Assembly (NCBI RefSeq): GCF_963678635.1
Contig: NC_087071.1
Location: forward strand, 5,347,624-5,411,623
DNA: 64,000 nt
Source of the DNA: Symsagittifera roscoffensis
Taxonomy: Eukaryota > Xenacoelomorpha > Acoela > Convolutidae
Direction: 5' to 3'
The notes beneath the pieces are model-generated. The model ran no database searches and was not told the DNA's origin. It saw only the letters and a list, made by a program, of their open reading frames with translations. The translations under genes and the position numbers were made by a program. Shown piece by piece: positions 9,378 to 16,920 of the stretch (the first letter of the stretch is position 1; each line of letters starts with the position of its first letter).

Positions 9378-10591
9378 CGATGCGGACCCCTGTAATCTAG
9401 TCCGGCTACTTCTCGAGCTGTCTCTAGAATCGACCCTCGCCCCAGGCGTCTGGATAGGGTTCTTGCGGCAAGGAAAGGGTAATTTGGAAGTGGTCCGAAT
9501 GTGAATTGGGCCGTCTCAAGCGAGTCTGCCTCCATTGCACTTATATGCCTTTCGAAAAGGTCGTTCAACCATTCCACTCCCCTAAGCCTGTCAAAATGGA
9601 TTCCATCTGAGGATGCATTGTCAGGGAAGGCGTCTCGCTCCATTTGCTCGGCTACATCCAATAATCCAATGGGAAGGACACTCCTCTGATGTATTTGCCT
9701 GATTACTTCGTTCAGGTTCCGCACTTTCGTATTCATCTCCATCGCGTGTTGGTCAGCCTTCATATTGTAAGGGATGGTACAAACTGTGAGTATGGCAGGA
9801 TCAATTTGAATCCGTAACTCCTCAAGGATACAGCTCATTTTATCATGTAGCCTCATGACTTTCCTTGACTCCCATCTGGACACGTCACTAGTCCCGATCA
9901 TTAGAGTTACCGTGTATACTCTTGTCATCCCTAGCATCTCGAGTGATGCCATTATCTGTGGCATTGCAGCTCCAGAGAAACTCAAGATCCCAGTCTGCCA
10001 ATGAGACTGAATCCGGGTCAGCACCCGCAGCAGGCTGTCCCCTATGATTAGATGGACCGCACCGTCCGGCACACGTGGCTGTGTATAGTATTCCAACCAA
10101 GCCGCGTCATGGAAGCAATCCCTCCTGGCTCTTTGTGTTGTGTTCCAATCCATGCGGTTGTGCCTGTGGCATCTGCCCTCCGTGTTCTTCTTGTAACTTG
10201 CGATTACCACACTCCTGACTGCTTGCTCCCTCCAAGTCGGGGTTAACTCCAATCTGGCTGGACTCTCACGATTTCTCAGCTGTAGCCTCTCATTCAATTC
10301 TTTCAGAAGCGACGAGCTCCCGCTCACCTGACTGCCGCTCTGGGTTGAACTAGGAGTATACCCCGGCAGTACTAGGTCCATCAATGGGCTTATCAGTTGT
10401 GTCTCTAAACCACGCAGGGAGGACGTTGAATCCGTCGGTTTCCATACCTCCAACCCCCCGTTCATGTGCTCTTGAGCCGCGCGTTTTAGGTTAAATCGTC
10501 CCTTCGATCTGGGAGCCTCATCCACTTCCACACGTGACTCTGGCCTCAAACCGGCGGCCGATCGCTCCTTGGGCCTGGCTCCCTTTTGCAT
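9332..10591 (-). CDS. SGNH/GDSL-type hydrolase domain protein of the giant element
   Basis: This 419-residue frame carries the SGNH hydrolase block pattern: HLIIGDSLLR (GDS at residues 184-186, block I nucleophile), LSFSGAAMPQI (about 204-213, block II Gly), LMIGTSDVSR (about 230-239, block III, where the usual Asn is Ser here) and SSDGIHFDR (about 327-335, block V Asp-x-x-His). SGNH enzymes are typically esterases or lipases acting on acyl ester bonds; the substrate here is unknown. The N-terminal 170 residues are low-complexity and charged. The protein follows the coiled coil in the same frame after one TGA, so the two may have been one protein. The last 20 or so residues overlap the next frame and look frameshifted. 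The plus copy keeps the block III Asn (LETNDVSR). The domain call is firm; present activity is doubtful. Confidence 0.75.
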   Translation of the reverse strand: MQKGARPKERSAAGLRPESRVEVDEAPRSKGRFNLKRAAQEHMNGGLEVWKPTDSTSSLRGLETQLISPLMDLVLPGYTPSSTQSGSQVSGSSSLLKELNERLQLRNRESPARLELTPTWREQAVRSVVIASYKKNTEGRCHRHNRMDWNTTQRARRDCFHDAAWLEYYTQPRVPDGAVHLIIGDSLLRVLTRIQSHWQTGILSFSGAAMPQIMASLEMLGMTRVYTVTLMIGTSDVSRWESRKVMRLHDKMSCILEELRIQIDPAILTVCTIPYNMKADQHAMEMNTKVRNLNEVIRQIHQRSVLPIGLLDVAEQMERDAFPDNASSDGIHFDRLRGVEWLNDLFERHISAMEADSLETAQFTFGPLPNYPFLAARTLSRRLGRGSILETAREVAGLDYRGPHRWRPRRQRHQRPRVR

Positions 10592-10600
10592 GTCGAGCTC

Positions 10601-11260
10601 TCATTGTCGCCGCTGGATTTTCTCAAGTTCCGTTTTCAGCTGTTCGCAATTCGTCGCATTCTCTCGCACCCTTTGTTCTTGCTGGTGCTCGTCCCTCAGA
10701 ATATCGAGTTCCCGCCGCGCTTGGTCCTTTTCAATGATCGCCTGATCTCTCTCCAGATTCGCTTGATTCCTCTCGAGCTTCGCCTGATCCCGGTCAAGAT
10801 TTGCCTTGTTCCTCTCCCTTTGTGTCCTCTCAAGTTTTCTTTTCAGACTACTGAGGTCAGCATATGCCTCTTCCGTTTGCTGCGCTCGCGTCATAGAGGG
10901 TGGCTTACTCATATGTTGGTCCGCTGACCTTTTCGATGGTCTGGTTGGTAGTGGGAACTCCCCTGCGCCATACTCGGTGTTATTGCTCAAGCCAGGATTC
11001 CTTGCCAAGTCGAATCCTCTCACCCCTCTATCCACATTCCAGGACAGCCATCTGGTCTGCTCTTGGTTGGATATGCAATCAGCGGTGTAGCCAACCATTA
11101 AAACCGCTTCGGTTGCAGAATCCCTGCATTCACCCTGCTCTTCCAGTTGAAGGATGGCGTTCAGCATCCTTGCCATTCTCTCATCCACTTGGGTATAATC
11201 CAGGTCCCTCACGTGTCTGTATAATTCATCAAGCGTGGGCCTCTTCAGAGCCGCGGGCAT
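10601..11260 (-). CDS. Heptad coiled-coil protein opening the second coding block
   Basis: This 219-residue frame starts at an ATG just after a 500-bp non-coding gap and so looks like the first protein of a separate block. Residues from about 130 onward form a long run of near-exact heptads (ERNKANLDRDQAKLERNQAN and so on), a strong parallel coiled-coil signature with a charged surface. The N-terminal 100 residues are mixed and unrecognised. It is followed in the same frame by TGA, three codons and the ATG of the SGNH frame. A scaffolding or oligomerising role for the SGNH protein is an inference. The corresponding segment is deleted from the plus copy. Confidence 0.6.
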   Translation of the reverse strand: MPAALKRPTLDELYRHVRDLDYTQVDERMARMLNAILQLEEQGECRDSATEAVLMVGYTADCISNQEQTRWLSWNVDRGVRGFDLARNPGLSNNTEYGAGEFPLPTRPSKRSADQHMSKPPSMTRAQQTEEAYADLSSLKRKLERTQRERNKANLDRDQAKLERNQANLERDQAIIEKDQARRELDILRDEHQQEQRVRENATNCEQLKTELEKIQRRQ

Positions 11261-11770
11261 GGTTTTTCAAAATTGATCTGCCATTTTTATAATCTCTAGA
11301 TGATCTTGCACACGTACCAACTTGAGAATCACCGTACCAACTTGAGAATTACCGTACCAACTTGAGAACTGCCGTACCAGCTTGAGTACTTAAGAAATAC
11401 CCTTGCAAATGTTGCTGAATGTGGGTTTGTTCAAGACTTTCTTGTCTCTTTCAGTTGAGTATAATTGGGTAGTCAACTTTACTTTACCAATTCAATCTGA
11501 AAATAAAACTTGATCTTTAGACTAAGATGCTATGTTCCTAACCTAAACCCCCCATTTTTTTTTGTTAAGACCTTATTCTTTCGTTCTACTAAAATAATTC
11601 AATTGGAAGTTTTATAAGAGCATGCAGATTTATTTTATGTTTTAGTACCGTCATTCATTTGAAATTTAAATGTCATGCCAATCACATTTAAGATCCTTTC
11701 ACCTGTTCCATGCCCTAATACCTAACTTGAGATCCCTTCATGCCCAACTCGAGACCCCCACGTACCCGAC
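11261..11770 (-). other. Non-coding gap between the pol block and the second coding block
   Basis: About 510 AT-rich bases have no sense-strand frame of note. They separate gag-pol and its two trailing frames from the coiled-coil/SGNH block. The gap holds four 20-bp repeats (11313-11390), and its left end has related words (CTAACTTGAGATCCC near 11725). The word AACTTGAGAAT also occurs in both LTRs near 1638 and 24628. The gap could hold a promoter or splice acceptor for a second mRNA; this is inference only. Confidence 0.45.
11313..11390. repeat. 20-bp tandem repeat, four copies
   Basis: The unit CGTACCAACTTGAGAATYAC starts at 11313, 11333, 11353 and 11373, with the fourth copy diverged (CGTACCAGCTTGAGTACTTA). 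It lies in the gap between the two coding blocks of the giant element. Confidence 0.92.
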
Positions 11771-12151
11771 TCAGACGATACTCAAGTAGTATTTCTTGTG
11801 CAGATGTACCATTATCTCTGTTTCTGCGAAGACCACGTGTAGGATAGCATATAGTTCCCTTGGGCTCAACTTGCCCCTGTTCGGTTCATAGACCGGCATT
11901 GAGACTTCCGTTGTTCTTCTTTCGACCATGAAGTCTCGCAGTCTCGTTAGTGCCAACATCACTTGTTCAGGATTGATCGTGTTCCTTGTACTGATCCTCG
12001 TCACTAAGAAGCACAGGTATTTGCCTGGGACTTGTGCTACTGATGGTGGAAGCGCAGCCATTCCTCCCAGCCCTGGTCTCTGTCTGTAAAGAAACTCCAC
12101 GTTCTGGTATTCTCTCTTGAAGTCGGCCTCCATTCTTGATTTGAAACTCAT
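11771..12151 (-). CDS. Small protein downstream of integrase (126 aa)
   Basis: The frame has the same phase as integrase and the preceding acidic frame, after one TAG at 12185. It includes a basic-aromatic start (KSRMEADFKREYQNVEFLYR) and otherwise looks globular and helical. It is the last coding segment before the gap at 11261-11770. No motif is recognised, and the region is deleted in the plus copy, so conservation cannot be tested here. It may be simply the C-terminal part of the polyprotein. Confidence 0.4.
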   Translation of the reverse strand: MSFKSRMEADFKREYQNVEFLYRQRPGLGGMAALPPSVAQVPGKYLCFLVTRISTRNTINPEQVMLALTRLRDFMVERRTTEVSMPVYEPNRGKLSPRELYAILHVVFAETEIMVHLHKKYYLSIV

Positions 12152-12184
12152 GTCCGCCGTGATACAGATTGCGCTAGTCCTGTC

Positions 12185-13048
12185 CTACAGAATGAAGTCG
12201 CTACCCGTTATCAGGATGTTCTCCGAGTATTCGTTGGGTATTTCAAACTTCGTTTTGAAATTCCGTTCTATGGTAGGCTCAGCCTCCTCCCCATCCAGTT
12301 CCAGTGGGCTCGTTTCTCTCACTTCCCTGAGTTTCTTTATCATCAAATTTTCGGTGTGGGTAAGTCCTACCCCCACTCCCCGGACAAAAATATTTATCGA
12401 CGTCCCCGTCGGTGGTGCTGGGTCCAAATTATCTGGTGGAATCTCGAGCGGCCTGTCTGTTGCTTTCCAGCTGAAGAGGGGATCCTCCTTTTTCATGTGC
12501 TTTCCCGCTGACACGTCGACTTGTTGGATGCTTTGTCCTTCCCCGCTTCCGTACTTGACATCGCGCATCCACTCTAATATCCTCAAGTTCGTATTCTCCC
12601 TCCTCTCTATCTCGCTCTGTTCCAAATCGGTCTCTCGTTCTGATGTCGAGTAGTCTTCCTGCGGGTAGTATTCATTATCATTGATAATTTGCCATTCAAC
12701 GTCGGCTGCTAGTTCGCCCACACTTAGTGGCTCTTCGCTTAGTTCATCGGGCTGTATCTTATCAATCAAGAAATCATATCCGTACCTGTTGTACCTCATG
12801 CCTGTCCGTTTGCAATTGCCACTCCTAGTCCCCGCTGGTATTGGTAAGTCTGGTTCTGTCCACTTCGGCACCTCTCCCTGCTCCGGATCGTTCCAGTCTT
12901 CTTCCACAAAGGATTCCGCCTGAGACTCCGCTTCTATCTTTTCATTGTCATCCAAACTCAAGTTCTCGTTGCCATCATTTTTCTCTACGGTGCCTTTTTC
13001 GTTCAATTCACACGCTGGCTCCACCAGTAGGTACTCCGGTCCCTCCAT
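12185..13048 (-). CDS. Acidic protein downstream of integrase (287 aa)
   Basis: The frame begins at ATG, six codons after the integrase TAG and in the same phase. It may be an extension of pol interrupted by a stop, or a separate protein. It is strongly acidic (runs such as NENLSLDDNEKIEAESQAES) with a central Tyr-rich patch and a more ordered C-terminal third (NIFVRGVGVGLTHTENLMIK). No catalytic motif, signal peptide or membrane helix is visible. The polypurine-like word GTCCGGGGAGT lies within it at 12375-12385. Function is unknown. Confidence 0.5.
   Translation of the reverse strand: MEGPEYLLVEPACELNEKGTVEKNDGNENLSLDDNEKIEAESQAESFVEEDWNDPEQGEVPKWTEPDLPIPAGTRSGNCKRTGMRYNRYGYDFLIDKIQPDELSEEPLSVGELAADVEWQIINDNEYYPQEDYSTSERETDLEQSEIERRENTNLRILEWMRDVKYGSGEGQSIQQVDVSAGKHMKKEDPLFSWKATDRPLEIPPDNLDPAPPTGTSINIFVRGVGVGLTHTENLMIKKLREVRETSPLELDGEEAEPTIERNFKTKFEIPNEYSENILITGSDFIL
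12375..12385 (-). promoter_or_regulatory. Internal copy of the polypurine-tract word
   Basis: On the minus strand the sequence reads TTGTCCGGGGAGTGGGGGTA. It shares GTCCGGGGAGT with the word next to the 3' LTR and continues into a longer G run, making it the most polypurine-like of the internal copies. It lies on the element's sense strand, inside the acidic frame. Confidence 0.4.
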
Positions 13049-13063
13049 GTCCTGTGGTATACA

Positions 13064-14155
13064 CTAGTCCTCTGGGGATGGGACGTGAGGCTTCAGATTT
13101 TCATAATGTGCTGCTCGCCCCGTACTCAAGCGGTAGAACCCTCCTTGTTGGTGTACTTCCGTTATCATGAATGGTCCCCTCCTTTTCTTAAGTAATTTCT
13201 TTGTCCCTTTGGGCGGTATGACATTCTGAAAGACCCACACGTACTGGACCACTTCATATGGCTTTGCATGTAGTATCTTTTCATCATATTTTTTGTGCTG
13301 TCTCATTTGTGCTAGCCAGTGTTCCTCCTGCACAGCTCGTTTAGTTCCTGCTGTCTCTTGATTGCTTTTTTCACGTAAGCTTGAGGCGGTGTCATCTTCC
13401 CTTCGTATTCCGGGTAAAAGAGCGTCGGGGGCATTGCTCTCTCCCTGCCCGTCAACATCATGAAAGGACTGATACCCGTTGTTGAGTGTTGCGTACTGTT
13501 GTACGCCCCTACGACTTGCGGCAGATATTTATCCCAGTCCGGCATGTATCTTGAGCAGTTTACCCTCAACATGTTCAACAACGTTCTATTCTGTCTCTCT
13601 ACCAGCCCGTTGGTCTGAAGATGTTAGGTTGTCGAGTGTGCTTGAGCAATGTGTGACCTCTTCATCAATTCTTTTGTCAAGTCCCCCACAAAGGCTTTGC
13701 CGTTGTCAGACTGAAAAGTCATTAGACAACCATATCGTGATATGCAATGCTACTGAGGTTGTCTGACACGGGACCGCTTCTGCCAACTTTGTGAAGTGAT
13801 CTATCATAACCAGTATCTGGTTATATCCCGAATCTATCATGCATATTTTTTGATGGTCTATCTGCACCACCTCACTAAATTCCGAGCTTTCAACGGATTT
13901 GAGTGGGAACTTCAGTTTCCTTGGGTCTTCTACTTGCAGGAATGCCAGGCATGCATTCACCCATCTCTCGCAAGCTTTCCTTAACCCTGGCCAATCAAAC
14001 CTGTGAAGTATTCTCTGTTGCACTTTGTCTATCCACTGGTGCCCCTTCTGATCGTGTAATCTGAATAACACTTCCGTCTGATACAATTGTGGTAATATGA
14101 TGAGGTTATGATTGTGTAATATCTTCTCCTCATCTTTTCTCTTGCACGCTACCAC
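13064..14155 (-). pseudogene. pol: Integrase with HHCC-like, DDE core and GPY/F end
   Basis: Integrase inserts the DNA copy into the host chromosome. Pieces lie at 13706-14155, 13581-13705 (frame broken), 13312-13581 and 13064-13333. The N-terminal zinc region keeps the HDQKGH pair, but the Cys pair is eroded (NACLAF in place of C-x2-C). The core has VVQIDHQK (first Asp), QSDNGKAF (second Asp) and TNGLVERQN (Glu), so the D,D,E triad can be read despite stops between the blocks. GAYNSTQHSTTGISPF is the usual late-core segment. The C-terminal KKRRGPFMITEV and YENLKPH mark a GPY/F module, which supports Ty3/gypsy. The gene is absent from the plus copy. Confidence 0.8.
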
Positions 14156-14176
14156 CCCATCAGCTGCGTGATAGAG

Positions 14177-14803
14177 TTAATCTTTTCTTTCGTTGTAGAA
14201 CTGGCTTAAGATCTTGTAGCTGTCTTCCTTCAGGTCCCTTTTCTCCTTGGACCCCGTCCGGATCCATTTGGAGAGGTTACTTGTCATCTTGTCATTCTTT
14301 TGGGCCCTTATCAGGTCCGACAGCCTATATCTCGCTTTAACATGTTTCTTTAGTGCCATGATCTGTCCATTCATTTCCCCAGGGTTGTGGATGTCATCCT
14401 TCAGCTTTACGCATAATATCCTCTTCACGATCTTTGTATCATCTTCTGGCACCAGATTTGTTCTGAGTTCTGAAATCTGAGTTGCACGATAGTTCCCTGA
14501 ATGGTTTCCTCGATACTGCGATTTCTCAAGCTCTTCACCTCCTTGTACTTCTTGTTCATCCGAGTTGTACGTTCCTGAGGAGGGATCTGTTTGTAGCTCC
14601 CTATCGCGGTGTCTCATCATCTCCTCTGCCAGTATCATGCATAGACTATCCTGATCATCGCTGCTCTTTTCCGAATCTTCATCCCATACTTCACACTCCC
14701 CGGAAAATTTCTCTTCTCCGGTTTCTTCTTCCTCCGTGGACGTGGACCACTCCCCGGACTCTTGACCTAGTCCCAGGTGTTCAGCTTCTTCCTTAGATGC
14801 CAC
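14177..14803 (-). CDS. pol: Acidic linker between RNase H and integrase (208 aa)
   Basis: This Glu/Ser-rich segment is followed by a more ordered half. IVKRILCVKLKDDIHNPGEM pairs with LLKKIWCVKLMDDAHAREIS at the matching place in the plus copy (33203-33724). In gypsy-type polyproteins this interval links RNase H to integrase, but here it is unusually long and acidic. The N-terminal part contains two copies of the polypurine-like word on its sense strand. No enzymatic motif is seen. Confidence 0.55.
   Translation of the reverse strand: MASKEEAEHLGLGQESGEWSTSTEEEETGEEKFSGECEVWDEDSEKSSDDQDSLCMILAEEMMRHRDRELQTDPSSGTYNSDEQEVQGGEELEKSQYRGNHSGNYRATQISELRTNLVPEDDTKIVKRILCVKLKDDIHNPGEMNGQIMALKKHVKARYRLSDLIRAQKNDKMTSNLSKWIRTGSKEKRDLKEDSYKILSQFYNERKD
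14695..14762 (-). promoter_or_regulatory. Paired internal polypurine-like words near the RNase H/integrase junction
   Basis: Two sense-strand copies lie 46 bases apart. GAGTCCGGGGAGT at 14750-14762 is identical over 13 bases to the tract next to the 3' LTR, and TTCCGGGGAGTG occurs at 14694-14705. The plus-strand giant element has three such words in the corresponding linker. A central polypurine tract in retroviruses such as lentiviruses, and in Ty1, gives a second plus-strand start. I infer a similar role here. Confidence 0.45.
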
Positions 14804-14826
14804 TTTACTTTCCTAACCTGAGTCCG

Positions 14827-15889
14827 CTAAAGAATGTTATCGGGGATTTTGTCAACCAGTGACCGCACGCGTTCTTTGCCATCAGTATTGCTTCCTCTTA
14901 AAGAGTCTGAGTTGCCAACTGTTTCATTCCTTCGCAGTATCGCGATTTCCGGTTCCTCCCTACCCTTTCTTTCGTTCACGGGTTTATCATCTGCTAGTTT
15001 CTCAAGTAATCTCCACAAGTCTTCATCTATCTGAGTATCTCCCGTTTCCACCTTGTTGAGATCATAGCCTTTTGCTTTGAGCGTCTCTCTCGCAATTTTA
15101 GACTTGAGCATAATCTCAATCGGCATTCCTCGGGTCTTCTTCAAGATTCTTTTCTTTGGAGGCTCTTCTGGCAATTCAGGGTGATCTTCTATCGGTTTGC
15201 TTGACTTGTCTAGCCATCTCGTGAGTGGAAGACTGTCATACATTTCTTTGTCCATGAAGGAGTAGCCATCTTTGATTTCGGGCCTATCCGCCTCCCTCAG
15301 TTTCTGTCTTTCGTAGAACTCCGTCTTCATACTCAAGCTATCGGCATTCTGATTTTTGTCCCTTGTTCTTTGCTCAATTATCATGTTGTACCCATCCAGG
15401 CGAATTATCCATCTCCCAATGTAGCTCTGGTCCATCGAGTACGTCTTCAGCCAGCTGAGTGCCCTGTTGTCGACCCGCAGCTTGAATGGCTCACTGCCTA
15501 AGTATGCTCTATGTTTCTCGACAAAAGTAACCACCGCAAATATCTCTGCTTTCGGCGCCCCGTACTTCATTTCCGTATCACTCAAGACTTTGCTCCCGTA
15601 TGTTATTGGTCTTAAGACTGTCTTCCCGTTCCATTCTTGTTCTTGATGGAGAACTCCAGAAATCGCGACTACCGACGCATCCGTATCCAACACGTACATC
15701 CCTTTTTCCGTTGGCATCCCCAACACCGGTGCCTCGCACAACTCTTTCTTTATTCTCTGGAATGATTCTTCTGCTGCGTTGTTCCATGTGGCCTTTGTGT
15801 CTCATTAATTGTTGCATCGGGTAAACCTTGTCCGCAAAGCCCTTGATGAAGTCCCTGTAGTAGCTCGCAAAACCCAGGAAGCTCATCAA
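14827..15889 (-). pseudogene. pol: RNase H domain and connection
   Basis: RNase H removes the RNA strand of the RNA-DNA hybrid during reverse transcription. The 304-residue frame at 14827-15741 has the acidic set in order: LDTDASVVAI, KAEIFAVVTF, LRVDNRALSW and QNADSLS. The connection upstream (MSFLGFASYYRDFIKGFADK near 15840) is in a different frame, so a frameshift lies between 15741 and 15830. The plus copy has the same domain nearly intact. Downstream the frame continues 150 residues into poorly conserved sequence and ends just before the linker. Confidence 0.85.
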
Positions 15890-15913
15890 CTGGTGTTCCT
15901 TTTTTGGCGATTT

Positions 15914-16907
15914 TCAAGTTAGAACTGCTTCTACTGCATCTGGATCCGGTCTGATGCCGTGCCTGTCCACCATCCTGCCCAAGTATTTTATCGAATCCTT
16001 GAGTATCTCGCACTTTGATGGTTTACACTTTAGCCCCGACCTCTTCATATATGCAAACACCTCGTCCAGTCGCTCGATGTGGTCTTCTAGCGTGGGCGTC
16101 GCTATTACCACGTAATCCACATAGCAGATTACCAGATTGCCGTAGTTATTTGTCACAAGAATCAGCGCATGTGCCATCAACCGTTGAAATGTAGCTGTGG
16201 CATTGCAAAGACCAAACGGCATCCGTTTCCATTGAAGCAGCCCCAACTCGCAAGCGAACCTTGTTTTGTCCCTGTCTTGCTTCCTCAGCGAGACCTGCTA
16301 GAAGGCCGAACCTAAATCAAGAGTCGTAAAAAATTTTGCGTCACCTAACTTCGAGAGGCTCTCGTCAATCCTAGCTATGGGATAGGCATCCTTCACCGAG
16401 ACGGAGTTCAGATACCGAAAGTCACAGCAAAACCTCAATTGGTCGCCTTTCTTTTTGGCCATCACTACTCCACACGCCCACGGTGACTTGGATGGTTCTA
16501 TCATGTCATACTCTATTGTCTCTATTTGTTTCCTACGTGCCTCTGATTTGTGTGGTACCGCATTCTCTTCAAGTTCTATTTCATGCTCAACAAAACTACA
16601 ACACCCGATGTCTGCCTTATGTCTCGAAAAAACTTTCTCGTTCCGCTCTAGTACGTCCTTGATGGCTTCGAGCTGTTCGTCCGTTATGTTCGATCTCGGG
16701 TAGGACCGGTTTATCACTCTGCATTTCATCTAGTGTGGGCTGTTCCGGAAAATTCAAACAGCTCGATAGCCCATCGTCTGTCTCTGACTTAAGTGATTTC
16801 CCAAGACCTGATGAACCTTTTATTTTCTTCAATCGTCTCAAGATAAAAATTTTGTCCCTATGATTGGGACAATCAACAACTTCATTTTGTTTTGAATTTT
16901 CAGTCAT
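15914..16907 (-). pseudogene. pol: Reverse transcriptase, active site YVDY
   Basis: The fingers and palm can be read across 16617-16907, 16298-16729 and 15914-16246. Conserved pieces are IEPSKSPWACGVVMAKKKG, RFCCDFRYLN, KFFTTLDLGSAF (motif A Asp present), RMPFGLCNATATFQRLM, and CYVDYVVIATPTLEDHI at the catalytic box, where YVDD has become YVDY. A TAG replaces the Trp after SAF, and a frameshift lies near 16720. The enzyme encoded here cannot be functional. The overall arrangement is that of Ty3/gypsy RT. Confidence 0.9.
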
Positions 16908-16920
16908 TTCATATCGAGTT

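Noticed and set aside
2441-11260. Envelope gene of an endogenous retrovirus-like element
   Set aside because: No signal peptide, furin-type site, fusion peptide or C-terminal membrane anchor is seen in any of the frames; the recognisable domains are coiled coil and SGNH-like.
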